Part shown: piece by piece, positions 9,281 to 19,006 of the stretch
Numbering within the stretch: the first letter of the stretch is position 1
Layout of the letters: each line of letters opens with the position of its first letter
DNA from: Phycisphaerales bacterium
GTDB lineage: Bacteria; Planctomycetota; Phycisphaerae; Phycisphaerales; UBA1924
Reading direction: 5' to 3'
Assembly: GCA_028279375.1 (NCBI GenBank)
Contig: JANQNW010000017.1
Coordinates: 1 to 64,000 of the forward strand
Length of the DNA: 64,000 nt
Notes under the pieces: generated by a model
The model's database searches: none
What the model saw: the letters and a program-made list of their open reading frames with translations, nothing else
What the model was told of the DNA's origin: nothing
Program-made: the position numbers and the translations under genes

Positions 9281-10576
9281 TTATGGGCAGGGGCCCCAGA
9301 ATCCGAGAAGCTCTGCGAGATCATCGGCGCCGACGCCGTTGCCGAAGAAGTCGGCGGGAACGCCGACCTGCGTCCATGTGCCGAGCAGCTCCGCAAGATC
9401 AGTTGCGCCGACGGAGCCGTCGCCATCGAGATCGGCCTCGCAGGTGTCCGGCGCGGCGGCGACTTCGTACTCGCTCGGCGCGCCGGGCACGTCGCCGGAG
9501 AGATCGATGAGATCAATGCGCGTTGAGTCCGACTCGGTTGCGATGAAGTCGCCGCCCGTTGTCCAAAGCGACTGGCTCACGGCCTGTCCCGTGCGCGACT
9601 CCGCGCTGCCGACGCCGGCGCCATCGATATTCCACTGCAGGTGGTCGCCGATGAGCGCGGAGTTCCCGAACGAGACGCTCCCGTTCTGCGCGGGGAAGTA
9701 GATCTGCAGGCCGTATGCGTCCTGATCGAGCGGCGTGGCGAAACCGCCGCCGAGCGTCGAGCGATTGATCCGATCGGGATCACCGCCGGGAGCGTCGTTG
9801 TTGAAGTGCACGAAGACGGAGGTTCCGGTTTCGATGGTCACGCCGTTGAAGCCGACCGACGACGTGTATCGGAATCCCTGGTCGAAGTCGTGTGAGCAGA
9901 AACGCCAACCGGTGAGGTCCTCGTCGAACTCGCCGAAGTTGAAGAGCTCGATGATCCCGTCTTCGAAGTCGACGCTGCGAATCTGCACCTGCCGGCTCGT
10001 CTCCGTCAGCACGAAGTTGAGGCCGTATTCTTGAATGAGATCGCTCGTCTGCTGAATGACGAAGGTGTAATCGCCCGCGACGAGCCGGGCGTCCGCGAGG
10101 CTGTTGGTCGTGACGGAGTTGTTCTGGAGTTCGACGAGGAGATCAGTTCCGACGTTCGACGACGCGGGAAGGATGCCCGCAAGAAAGCTGGCGCTCGTGG
10201 CCCCGCTGGGAATGAAGCCTGTGGCCCCGGCGTTCACGGCGAAGAAGCCGAGATTGTCCGGATTCCACGCGGTCAGATTGATGTCGGTGATGGTCTGGCC
10301 ATTCGGCACGGTGAAACTCAGAAAGTCGCGGTCGCCGCTGACGAGATCGTTCGACAGATTGACCTCACCGGCGACTTGGTTGGCGCCGGGCGTGATGGCG
10401 AGCACGGTCGGCGCCGCTGGATCGTCGGAGAGATCGCCATCGACGGACTCGTCATACGGCGCCCCGGCGAACGCGGGAACACTCGAAAGAAGCGGTGTCA
10501 CGACAAGGATGGCGCCGAGGCGGGAGAGGTTCGATTGGATGTAGGCGGACGGATAGCGGACGCATTGGCGTGTCAT
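9281..10576 (-). CDS. secreted lamin-tail-like domain protein with dockerin-like tail
   Basis: About 431 residues. Start at 10576 (GGAG 7 bases upstream) rather than the open extension to 10705. Signal peptide about 1-38, with a long basic N-region and core LGAILVVTPLLSSVPAFA. Residues about 40-190 resemble a bacterial pre-peptidase-like beta-sandwich (SGDRDFLSFTVPNGQTI). Residues about 195-360 resemble a lamin tail domain: VDFEDGIIELFNFGEFDEDL, then TGWRF and TSVFVHFNND. The tail has DLDGDG, a degenerate second loop (FFGNGVGADD) and GPCP at the end. An extracellular structural or binding role is inferred. It has its own bipartite terminator. Confidence 0.75.
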   Translation of the reverse strand: MTRQCVRYPSAYIQSNLSRLGAILVVTPLLSSVPAFAGAPYDESVDGDLSDDPAAPTVLAITPGANQVAGEVNLSNDLVSGDRDFLSFTVPNGQTITDINLTAWNPDNLGFFAVNAGATGFIPSGATSASFLAGILPASSNVGTDLLVELQNNSVTTNSLADARLVAGDYTFVIQQTSDLIQEYGLNFVLTETSRQVQIRSVDFEDGIIELFNFGEFDEDLTGWRFCSHDFDQGFRYTSSVGFNGVTIETGTSVFVHFNNDAPGGDPDRINRSTLGGGFATPLDQDAYGLQIYFPAQNGSVSFGNSALIGDHLQWNIDGAGVGSAESRTGQAVSQSLWTTGGDFIATESDSTRIDLIDLSGDVPGAPSEYEVAAAPDTCEADLDGDGSVGATDLAELLGTWTQVGVPADFFGNGVGADDLAELLGFWGPCP

Positions 10577-10842
10577 CAGGTGTCTCCGTGGTGTTGGATG
10601 CGAGGACTTGTGTTCAACGTTCCGCGGAATGCAAATCCCCGCGGACTCCGGGTTCATGTTGGGCGGGCCCGTGTCCTTGCATGAGGCATCGCAAAGGGGG
10701 CGCATTTACACAAACCAAACATTCGCCCTCGCGGCGCATGAATCGCGCACCCGGATCGGAGTGAGTACGCCATGACATGCGCGGTGGATTCACGCGCCGA
10801 GAGAAATCCCGGTTCGATGCGCGGATGATCTCCGTGTCCACA
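10577..10842. other. intergenic leader region, no gene seen
   Basis: Between the start at 10576 and the terminator of the gene at 10931. It holds the ribosome site of the minus-strand gene and presumably its promoter; the AT-richer stretch around 10705-10735 is the best candidate. No convincing coding sequence on either strand. Confidence 0.4.
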
Positions 10843-10914
10843 CAAACAAACCGCCCCGAAGCGGAGCGGCTTGTCGAGATCAGAAGCCGCCGGTCACTCG
10901 TCGTAACCGGCGGC
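10843..10914 (-). terminator. bipartite terminator of the PEP-CTERM gene
   Basis: On the minus strand the stop is followed by a perfect 9-bp hairpin (GCCGCCGGT arms, 10886-10894 with 10906-10914). A second hairpin follows (10846-10854 with 10866-10874), then TTTGTTTGTG. The second hairpin shares 22 identical bases with the one at 9219-9240. Confidence 0.7.
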
Positions 10915-10930
10915 TGTTGTGGTGGCTTGC

Positions 10931-11569
10931 TTACGCCTTCAGGGCGCGACGGCGGCGGGCGCCGATGAGGCCGACGCCGGCGAAGCCGAGGGCGCTGGCC
11001 GTCGGCAGCGGGATGATCTTCATCTCCGCATCACCTTCGAGCAGGAAGCCCGTGGGATTCGGATCGTTGGTCACGCGCTCGTTGTAGACGATGACCTCGA
11101 TGTCAATCGTGCTGCCGGTGACCCAGAAGTCCTGGTCGAAGTTGCGGAACTGCTGGGGGTTGGACTGCAGGTCGGCGTCGAAGTCAACGAGGACCTGGTC
11201 ATCGATGGAGAAGAAGATGACCTGGTTGTCCGAGGTGTAGTCGCCGTGGAAGCACCAGCGGGTGTTGTCCATGACGTCAACGCTGAGCGTGTACTTGTAG
11301 AAGCCAGGCGTGTCGTTCGGGTTCGTGCCGGTGCCGATCCACTCGGCGTTCGGGGCGCTCGCCCACACACCGGGAATGTTGCCCGCTGCGATCTCGACGG
11401 CTGCGGATGACGCGCCGAAGATCGGATCGGACATCGGATAGTCCACCGGGATCGGAGCGAACGCGACCTGCCAGTCAGCGGTTCCCGTATCGAGATTGAC
11501 GGTGCTGGCGCTTGCGGCCGCCGCGATAGCGAGCGCGCCGGCGCTCACGAACATCTTTGCTGTGCGCAT
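10931..11569 (-). CDS. exported protein with PEP-CTERM-like sorting tail
   Basis: 212 residues, start supported by GGGGAGG 7 bases upstream. Signal peptide 1-21 (VSAGALAIAAAASA). The mature domain is a small beta-rich protein rich in Asp, Asn and Trp, with no known motif. The tail PLPTASALGFAGVGLIGARR, followed by further Arg and Lys, has the PEP-CTERM layout: Pro-rich motif, hydrophobic helix, basic end. In such systems the tail is recognised by an exosortase and removed during sorting to the surface; no exosortase gene lies in this window. The middle fits a secreted matrix or surface component, but no function can be assigned. Confidence 0.78.
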   Translation of the reverse strand: MRTAKMFVSAGALAIAAAASASTVNLDTGTADWQVAFAPIPVDYPMSDPIFGASSAAVEIAAGNIPGVWASAPNAEWIGTGTNPNDTPGFYKYTLSVDVMDNTRWCFHGDYTSDNQVIFFSIDDQVLVDFDADLQSNPQQFRNFDQDFWVTGSTIDIEVIVYNERVTNDPNPTGFLLEGDAEMKIIPLPTASALGFAGVGLIGARRRRALKA

Positions 11570-11839
11570 ATGTGGACCTCCCCAGGTCTGTCTTCGAATG
11601 TTGAATCCTGTCAGCGCAGGCGCCGCGTATGAGACGACTACGTGCGGTCAACGTGCCTCGGCGCTCGCGCGAGTCCAGCGGCGATGCGCGCCTTCTTCGA
11701 GGCGATTCGAGAGGGCCTCGGGGCGTCCACGGGGAAGGGGTCTTTTCGGGCGGGGGACGAGTTTTTGAACCTGGGGGATTTGCCGTATTCGCTGGTTACG
11801 GGAACTCCGGGGCGTTTGGCGTGTCCGAATTCTGAGAAA
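11570..11839. other. intergenic region upstream of PEP-CTERM gene
   Basis: About 270 bases with the leader of the minus-strand gene. Short open frames on the plus strand have no ribosome sites and no family resemblance. Nothing firm is seen here. Confidence 0.4.
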
Positions 11840-12139
11840 GCGTGAGAGAGGAGGCTGGTTTACGCAGAGTCATGCAGGTGACGTTCGCAGGCGTGACTGA
11901 GGAGATAGCGCTTGCGGATGGCCTGGTGTCTTCCCCTCGGCGCCTTTGGAGGCAGGGAAGCGGCGGGTTCCTGCTGGTGGGGATCGGGCCTCGTGCCGGA
12001 TCGGCCGCGGGAGGGAACCACCGCCGCAGCGCCGGAGGGAGGAGGCGTCATGACGGCCCATGCTCGGCAGGGCTGCGTGACGCGAAGGAGCCCAGGCGCC
12101 GGCTCGCCCGCCGCATTCCCCGGCGGGCGGGCCTTTTTT
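11840..12139 (+). ncRNA. candidate structured small RNA ending in an intrinsic terminator
   Basis: A 300-base stretch with no believable protein ends in a strong plus-strand terminator (12105-12139). It contains a paired element 11961-11971 with 12014-12026 (CGGCGG/CCGCCG, then GTTCC/GGAAC with a 2-base bulge). The next gene is on the opposite strand, so this terminator needs a plus-strand transcript of its own. The segment GGCCTGGTGTCTTCCCC is loosely like the 5' bubble of 6S RNA, too weakly for a family call. Confidence 0.35.
12105..12139 (+). terminator. intrinsic terminator, plus strand
   Basis: A 9-bp GC stem (CGCCCGCCG at 12105-12113 with CGGCGGGCG at 12121-12129) is followed by GGCC and six T. 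There is no plus-strand gene immediately upstream. Confidence 0.75.
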
Positions 12140-12231
12140 GTTCAGGAGCTGGGGAGAAGGCGAGCCGGAACCAGCCGGGAGCGTTACCAGTTCTCGCGTC
12201 TATATAAGGATGGGGCCGGAAAGTTGGGTCG

Positions 12232-13485
12232 TCATTCGCCCGGACCGCCGCCATCTTCCTCGCACGGGCCCCAGTTTCCGATCAGTGTCGCGAGATCGGC
12301 GCTCCCGACGCCGCCGTCACCATCGAGATCGCCGATGCATGGTCCGCCCGGTCCGACGCTCCGCTTCACGCTGATGGTGTAGCAGCCGCAGATCGAGTGG
12401 CCCGGAGGCGACTGGAAGGCGGGGAAGTCGTCGAAGTCGTCTGCGCTCAGCCGGATGAGGCTCGACACGCTGTCGTCCTTGGCGCTGGCGCCGGGGTCGT
12501 AGTCGGAAGGAAGAGGGCTCATGATGTATCCCTCGTCGAAGAGGAACTGAAGGTATGAGACCTCCGGGATGTCGTCGAGGCCGTTGAAGTTGTCGTCCGT
12601 ATTCCCGGTGACTGCGATCCTGACCTCACCGAGGACGTCGGCGATGACGCTGAGTTTCGAGTACCCGCCTTGGCCGCTATCCGTGTCGGCGAGGATGAGA
12701 TCGCCGCTCGAGTCGAGCCAGCCGAGCGTCGTATCCGTAGGGAATCCGTCGCAATCGACGCCGCTGACGACCTCGACTGTGTACTCGACAAGGGGCTCGA
12801 GACCTTTGATCGTGTAGTGATCCACGTCGTAGCAGACTGGGGCCTGGCCGACGTCATTTCGAACCGTGGCGACGAACGAGGTGGCCGCGCCCGGGATCTC
12901 GTTCGCTCCGACGCCGATCCGGAATCCGTCCCGTCCTTGCTTGAGATCACCCTCGTAGACGACGACTCCGACCGGCGCATCCATGGCGTCGCGAAACTCG
13001 ATCTCGAGTTCGAATGCGCCGGTGACTTCGTGGGGTGAGGAACTCTGGAAGAGGCCATTGAGCGCCCCGTCGAAACAGTCAACGAACGCTCCGACGCCGA
13101 ATCTGAGAGCGGTTATGGGTGGGGTCACGGGGCCTGTCAACGAAGCGCTCGTCGCCGGCGGCTGCGCGAAGACGAAGTCCGTGGCTCCGTCGACGATCGC
13201 CGTGCCGCCGCCGGGGGGTTCACACGTGAAGGGGGCCGAGTAGAGAGCGAGGCAGAGGGAGGGCTGGGCGCCCCAGACGCAATCCTCCTGAAGTTTGCCT
13301 GAGATCAGGAGGCAATCATCGGGATCGAGGCTGAGATTGACTTCTTCCGAGCCGCTGAAGACATCATTGAACGGGCCCATCGGAGCGTCGCCGCTCTCGA
13401 TATGCGTCGTGAACGACTGGGCGACGACCGGGGTCGCGGCAAACAGCGGGAGGGAGAGGATCGGGATCAGTGACGACCGGGTCAT
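12232..13485 (-). CDS. secreted protein with single dockerin-like repeat, unknown function
   Basis: 417 residues, start supported by AGGAG 7 bases upstream. Signal peptide about 1-22 (LIPILSLPLFAATPVVA). The mature region (about 25-370) contains several Cys and beta-strand segments, including TAIVDGATDFVFAQPPA and a fibronectin-like stretch with YTIKGLEPLVEYTVEV. No enzyme motif was seen. The end has a single calcium-loop repeat (CIGDLDGDGGVGSADL) closed by NWGPC. Unlike its relatives it does not stop at CP: nine further residues, EEDGGGPGE, follow. It is isolated between a candidate small RNA and a divergent lipoprotein gene. Confidence 0.78.
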   Translation of the reverse strand: MTRSSLIPILSLPLFAATPVVAQSFTTHIESGDAPMGPFNDVFSGSEEVNLSLDPDDCLLISGKLQEDCVWGAQPSLCLALYSAPFTCEPPGGGTAIVDGATDFVFAQPPATSASLTGPVTPPITALRFGVGAFVDCFDGALNGLFQSSSPHEVTGAFELEIEFRDAMDAPVGVVVYEGDLKQGRDGFRIGVGANEIPGAATSFVATVRNDVGQAPVCYDVDHYTIKGLEPLVEYTVEVVSGVDCDGFPTDTTLGWLDSSGDLILADTDSGQGGYSKLSVIADVLGEVRIAVTGNTDDNFNGLDDIPEVSYLQFLFDEGYIMSPLPSDYDPGASAKDDSVSSLIRLSADDFDDFPAFQSPPGHSICGCYTISVKRSVGPGGPCIGDLDGDGGVGSADLATLIGNWGPCEEDGGGPGE

Positions 13486-13704
13486 GGCTCTGCTCCTACT
13501 TCTAAAATGATGCGACAGGCGAATTTCGAAGGGCCGAGCCTACCCCCTCGGCCGGGGGATTCGCCACGGAAAGATCTACTCGCATCGGCTGTGACATGTC
13601 TCGCCGGAATCGGCGCCGGCGCGTGTCCCTGATGGCGCCGCCGGGCGTAGGTCAGATGGAGCGAGTCGGTTCAGATTCCCCGATGAAAGCAGGGCCCCTC
13701 GCGG

Positions 13705-13710
13705 TACCAT
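13705..13710 (+). promoter_or_regulatory. -10-like TACCAT, 6 bases before the start
   Basis: GGTACCAT precedes the ATG at 13717 by only 6 bases and there is no clear ribosome site, so the mRNA may be leaderless. Confidence 0.4.
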
Positions 13711-13716
13711 CACCCC

Positions 13717-15177
13717 ATGCGACGCCCGGCGCTCATCCTCGCCATGTGTGCGCTCACCGTCCTCCCGGGCTGCCTGGGTCTCTGGGCGCCGCCAACTGAC
13801 AACATGCCCGCTGACGCCCTCGAACGCATCGAGATCGGCGTCACCACTCGGGACGACGTCTACGACATCGTTGGGAAGCCCGACCTCCTCGACCACGAGC
13901 AGTTCGAGGTCCGGCGATGCAACCGATCCGACGGGACCTTCTTCGGGATCTGGATCATCGGAGGCATGTACGGCGGGGCCACGGGCGGCGCCTACGCCTT
14001 CGGCGTCAATCGCATCGAGTGGCACATCCTCACCGAGTACAACACCGACGGAACCGTCACACGCTTCGAATACGAACAGGGCGCCATCGACTCCGACGCC
14101 GGAGGCGAAGCCGCGGCCCTCGCCCGCAACGACCCCCGTCGTGCGGCATCCATGAGCGCGCTGCCGGACCACGAGTTCGAAAAGCCCGAAGGCTGGCTCC
14201 ACCTCCAGAACTCGCGCTCCGAACCGCTCCTCTGCGTCGAGCGGCACTACGAAGACAAGTACTGGATCGGGTCCGAGATCAGACTGAAGTCCCTGGGGGT
14301 TCGACACCGCGGGCGCATCGTCGAGCTCGACAATCCGATCAAGCCGGGCAAGCCCATCAAGCCACGTTGGTGGTCACGACTCCTCTGCGCCACGCGCGCC
14401 TACTCCGGGCAGCCGCTTGTCGCAGGGGTCTGCAAGGGTAAACCCGTGATCTGGGACGCCAACTCCGGCGCCGTCGTCGGTCCCAGTCAAGACACGCCCT
14501 TCTACAGCACCAGGAACAAGTCCATCCTGTGCATGGCCTTCTCCCCCGACGGGCGCATGCTCGCGATGGGTGGGCGTCACGGGCGCCTCACCCTCATCCG
14601 GCTCGGGACCGAGCAACCGATCTACGAAGCCGACATCGACAAACACGTCTTCCAACTCGCGTGGTCGCCCGACGGGCGATGGCTCGCCGCGTCCATCGGC
14701 TTCCGCGAGGTCGCTCTCGTCGACGCGCGCACCGGAGCGATCGTCGACCGCATCAAGCGCCCGGAAGACTGCCAGCACGGTGTCGCGTTCTCACCGAATG
14801 GCGACACCCTCGCCATCGCAGCGCCGGCGCACGTCGAACTCTGGCGTATCGACCAGGGCCGGTTCGAGGAACTCGAGGACGTCCTTCTCCTTCCCTTCAT
14901 CCGGGGCGGTTTCCGCTACGGCGGGCTGAATATCGTCGATGGGAAGAAAACCCTCGCCCCCTGGGTCCGGTTTTCTGACGACGGCCGACGCCTCGTCGCC
15001 ATCAGCGGTGTGGGCGTCGCCTGGACCCTCCCCGACAAACGCCAGGTCTGGCGATGGATCCCCGACGCCGAAGACGGCGGTGAACACCACTACCTCAGCA
15101 ACCCCGCCATCAGTCCAGACGCCCGGATCATCTACGCGATCGCCGATGGTCAACCCGTTCGCATCCGGACGCGGTGA
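13717..15177 (+). CDS. lipoprotein with BamE-like N-domain and WD40-type repeats
   Basis: 486 residues. Lipobox LPGC with Cys19 after a short signal peptide, so the protein should be lipid-anchored. Residues about 35-60 (IEIGVTTRDDVYDIVGKPD) look like the SmpA/OmlA (BamE) motif found in small outer-membrane lipoproteins. Then comes a glycine-rich hydrophobic stretch (WIIGGMYGGATGG). From about 215 to the end there are WD40-like blades (FSPDGRMLAMGGRHGRL, WSPDGRWLAASI, FSPNGDTLAIA, ISPDARIIYAIADG). A scaffold role at the envelope is inferred; no catalytic residues were seen. The start follows a -10-like element closely. It is monocistronic. Confidence 0.8.
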   Translation: MRRPALILAMCALTVLPGCLGLWAPPTDNMPADALERIEIGVTTRDDVYDIVGKPDLLDHEQFEVRRCNRSDGTFFGIWIIGGMYGGATGGAYAFGVNRIEWHILTEYNTDGTVTRFEYEQGAIDSDAGGEAAALARNDPRRAASMSALPDHEFEKPEGWLHLQNSRSEPLLCVERHYEDKYWIGSEIRLKSLGVRHRGRIVELDNPIKPGKPIKPRWWSRLLCATRAYSGQPLVAGVCKGKPVIWDANSGAVVGPSQDTPFYSTRNKSILCMAFSPDGRMLAMGGRHGRLTLIRLGTEQPIYEADIDKHVFQLAWSPDGRWLAASIGFREVALVDARTGAIVDRIKRPEDCQHGVAFSPNGDTLAIAAPAHVELWRIDQGRFEELEDVLLLPFIRGGFRYGGLNIVDGKKTLAPWVRFSDDGRRLVAISGVGVAWTLPDKRQVWRWIPDAEDGGEHHYLSNPAISPDARIIYAIADGQPVRIRTR

Positions 15178-15475
15178 TTCAAATCAGCTGCGATCCCGTC
15201 ACTCGAAACGCCCCCAGATCGCCCCACGATCCACATTCGCCCCGCCGACCAGCGCCCCTACGCGCATCCAGCGGGCATCGACCTTTCCTTTTCATCCGCC
15301 AAACAGCGCCGACGCCGGATCGAGGCGGATCGGGGAGGTTCGGGGGCTGAGTTTCGCTTTCTCTATAAGGAGAGGAACGTGGAGGCCCGACTCTGGGCTG
15401 CGGGTGGCTGCATCGGATCGGGTCGAAGAGGGCGGAGGGGATTGGAGACGGCTTCAAATGGGGGTTCCGGGCGAC
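15178..15475. other. intergenic region before the tRNA-tuf operon
   Basis: About 300 bases between the lipoprotein gene and the promoter of the tRNA-Thr/tuf unit. No coding sequence was recognised on either strand, nor any clear terminator for the upstream gene. Confidence 0.4.
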
Positions 15476-15504
15476 TTGAGGAGGCTGAGGGTGATGGCTA
15501 CATT
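15476..15504 (+). promoter_or_regulatory. sigma70-type promoter for tRNA-Thr and tuf
   Basis: TTGAGG (15476-15481) and TACATT (15499-15504) are separated by exactly 17 bases. The expected start is near 15511, 35 bases before the tRNA. Confidence 0.6.
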
Positions 15505-15545
15505 ACGCGGCTCGCCCACGGCCTCACGGGTTGCCGGGCAGCTTC

Positions 15546-15617
15546 GCCACCGTAGCTCAGTGGTAGAGCACACCCTTGGTAAGGGTGAGGTCATGGGTTC
15601 AAGTCCCATCGGTGGCT
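15546..15617 (+). tRNA. trnT: tRNA-Thr (anticodon GGT)
   Basis: A full cloverleaf of 72 bases can be drawn: acceptor GCCACCG/CGGTGGC, D arm GCTC..GAGC, anticodon loop CTTGGTA reading GGT, T arm ATGGG-TTCAAGT-CCCAT. The 3' CCA is not encoded. It stands directly before tuf, as in many bacteria, and may be cotranscribed with it. Confidence 0.95.
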
Positions 15618-15938
15618 CTGTGCCGCCGCCACGCGGGTTTTGAGCGTGGGGTCGGCGTTGTTATCCTTGCGTCCCGCCGGCGCGTAAGGATTGGCCGGCG
15701 GGCGTCAGCTCGCCCGGTCGGGTGGGTTGGCCGGCACCATGATCGGTCGCTTCCGAGCGATTGAAAATGGCGCTGCGCATCGGGTGTTCGGGCGCAGTTG
15801 TAATCAGGATTGAGTGCCTGGTTGGAGCGTTTGGAGACGAAGAGCGTCTTCGTCGCGCGTTTCGTTCAGGCTTTTGGCGCATGACCTCGACCGAGAACGA
15901 GGTCCTATCGACAGCTTCATGGTGGAGGTTCTGCCGAA

Positions 15939-17141
<1,203 letters not shown>

Positions 17142-17263
17142 TCTATCCGCCCCGAACACGGGGCGTCTGAATGCGTATCCACCGCGGAGTCGGCGAAAGC
17201 CGACTCGGCGGCTTTGAAGAGGTTCGGGCCGGTTCGGCCGCCACACAACAGAGGACGTGAGTC

Positions 17264-17446
17264 ATGGCCAAGAAGAAGGGTGACGCCCGCGAGTACGTGT
17301 GGCTGCAGTGCACCGAGACCAAGGATCTGAATTACCGCACGCAGGTGAATGTGAAGGGTGGACTTCCGGAGAAGCTCAAGGACGGGCTCAAGAAGTACTC
17401 CCCGCGTCTTCGCAAGCACACCGTGCATAAGATCAAGAGGAAGTGA
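17264..17446 (+). CDS. rpmG: 50S ribosomal protein L33
   Basis: 60 residues, matching L33 by YVWLQCTETKDLNYRT and the C-terminal RLRKHTVHKIKRK. L33 sits near the E site of the large subunit. Zinc-binding forms carry two CxxC pairs; here only one of the four Cys is left (LQCTET), and the second pair reads YSPRLRKH, so zinc binding is unlikely. The N-terminus (MAKKKGDAREY) is slightly longer than in E. coli. It lies 122 bases after tuf and just before tRNA-Trp, in the usual tuf-rpmG-trnW-secE-nusG order. Confidence 0.92.
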   Translation: MAKKKGDAREYVWLQCTETKDLNYRTQVNVKGGLPEKLKDGLKKYSPRLRKHTVHKIKRK

Positions 17447-17496
17447 TTCGAAGTCCTCGCGACGCTTTCAGCGATTCGCGTGGGCTCGATGATCGA

Positions 17497-17570
17497 ACGC
17501 CGGTAGCTCAATTTGGTAGAGCAGCGGATTCCAAATCCGCAGGTTGAGTGTTCGAGTCACTCCCGGCGTG
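17497..17570 (+). tRNA. trnW: tRNA-Trp (anticodon CCA)
   Basis: A cloverleaf of 74 bases: acceptor ACGCCGG/CCGGCGT with discriminator G, D arm GCTC..GAGC, anticodon stem GCGGA/TCCGC with loop TTCCAAA, T arm GAGTG-TTCGAGT-CACTC. Its place between rpmG and secE is the common bacterial arrangement. Confidence 0.95.
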
Positions 17571-17620
17571 TTGAAGAATCCTAAATCTTCGGAGCGGCGA
17601 TTCGGCGCCGATTGCTTCTG

Positions 17621-18028
17621 ATGTCATTCGGAATCTACAAGCAGGGTCAGGGCTACTGGACGCGCGTCATGACGGCTGTCGGCGCGGGCGTGCTCGGACT
17701 GGCCGGAGCGAACTGGGCCTTCCAGCAGCTCAGCGTCGTGAAGACCAGCTTCCAGGTCGAGTACCTGCAGGCCGGCGCCGCGGCGGCCGTGGCGCTGCTC
17801 TCGGCGCTCGCGATCTACTACCTCGTGGGCGTGAAGCACAAGACGGTTGACTTCCTCGTCGCCACCGAAGGCGAGATGCAGAAGGTCAACTGGTCGAGCA
17901 AGCGCGAGGTGCTGGGCTCGACGTGGGTCGTCATCGGCGTGAGCGTCATCATCTCGGTGGTGCTCGGCGTGACGGACCTGCTCTTCTCGTGGTTCTTCAT
18001 TCTCATTCGCGTGCTCGAGGTCAGCTGA
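17621..18028 (+). CDS. secE: preprotein translocase subunit SecE
   Basis: 135 residues from ATG at 17621; a TTG three codons earlier is also in frame. SecE clamps SecY in the Sec translocon of the inner membrane. The C-terminal part carries the family core: an amphipathic helix FLVATEGEMQKVNWSSKREV followed by the TM helix TWVVIGVSVIISVVLGVTDLLF. Two further TM helices in the N-terminal half (VMTAVGAGVLGLAGANWAF; AAAAVALLSALAIYYLVG) make it a three-helix form like that of E. coli. It is followed by nusG after 97 bases, likely in the same operon. Confidence 0.9.
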   Translation: MSFGIYKQGQGYWTRVMTAVGAGVLGLAGANWAFQQLSVVKTSFQVEYLQAGAAAAVALLSALAIYYLVGVKHKTVDFLVATEGEMQKVNWSSKREVLGSTWVVIGVSVIISVVLGVTDLLFSWFFILIRVLEVS

Positions 18029-18125
18029 CCTTCCGTTCGGCGCGACCGTCGGTCGCGCCAGGCGCACGCGCAGAAGCAGAACGGCGCTCCAACTTTCGAA
18101 ACTCCTTCCACGGTGCGATCAACCA

Positions 18126-18905
18126 ATGACCAACGACACAGCTTCCACGCCCGAGAGCCCGACCCCGGCGCCGCAGGAGACGCCCGACGCTTCGCAGGCC
18201 GCCGAGACAACGCCGGCGCCCGCGCCGGTTGAGGTCCCCGCGGAGGCCGCGCCTGCGCAGCCGGAGAAGCCCGCCGCGCCGGCGCTTGATGGTCGCCTCA
18301 ACGAGCGCACCGACATGATCGGCGGCGACGATGAGCCCGTCACCCAGGAAGGCATGAACTGGTTCGTGCTTCGCGTGGCCTCCAACAAGGAGTCGCACGT
18401 GCGCGAGACGCTGCTCCGCAAGGTGCAGATCGAAGGCATGACCCATCTCGTCGGACGCATCCTCGTGCCGACCGAAAAGACCAAGACCATCAAGGGCGGC
18501 AAGCAGCGCATCACCGAGACCAAGCTCTACCCGGGCTACGTCTTCGTCGAGATGCATCTCGAGGACGACGGCCGCATCCCGCAGGATGTCTTCTTCCTGA
18601 TCAAGGAGACGACGGGTGTCGGCGATTTCGTCGGCGCCGCCGGTCGTCCCACGGCCATGGCGCCGCATGAGATCGAGAAGATGCTCCTCGACAGCCGCAA
18701 GCCCGAGGAACTGCCGACGGTTCGCATGGTCTTCGAGAAGGGCGACCAGGTCATCATCCGCGAGGGCCCGTTCGAGAATTACGAGGGCACCGTGGACGAG
18801 CTGCAGCCTGACAAGGGCATCGTGCGCGTCCTGGTCACGATCTTCGGCCGCCAGGCGCCCATCGACCTCGAGGAATGGCAGATCGCCAAGCCGGACGAGG
18901 CGTAA
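18126..18905 (+). CDS. nusG: transcription termination/antitermination factor NusG
   Basis: 259 residues, longer than the usual 175-180 because of an N-terminal extension of about 75 residues rich in Pro, Ala, Glu and Thr. The NGN domain starts at about residue 77 (NWFVLRVASNKE) and contains YPGYVFVEM. The KOW motif is near 205-235 (FEKGDQVIIREGPFENYEG). NusG binds RNA polymerase, suppresses pausing and contacts Rho or ribosomal S10. It is the last gene of the block. The usual downstream rplK-rplA genes are missing and a glycosyltransferase follows after about 100 bases. Confidence 0.95.
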   Translation: MTNDTASTPESPTPAPQETPDASQAAETTPAPAPVEVPAEAAPAQPEKPAAPALDGRLNERTDMIGGDDEPVTQEGMNWFVLRVASNKESHVRETLLRKVQIEGMTHLVGRILVPTEKTKTIKGGKQRITETKLYPGYVFVEMHLEDDGRIPQDVFFLIKETTGVGDFVGAAGRPTAMAPHEIEKMLLDSRKPEELPTVRMVFEKGDQVIIREGPFENYEGTVDELQPDKGIVRVLVTIFGRQAPIDLEEWQIAKPDEA

Positions 18906-19006
18906 GCCCGAAACCGAAGGCCCCGATCGAGCGAATCCTGAACCAGGAGGCGACCTGCGCCTGAGGGCTGCCCTGCGCCTCCTGCTGATCAGGAGCGACA
19001 CCACCG

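Noticed and set aside
11842..12207. A 121-codon plus-strand frame before the gene at 12232
   Set aside because: It reads straight through a strong intrinsic terminator at 12105-12139 and has no ribosome site or family resemblance.
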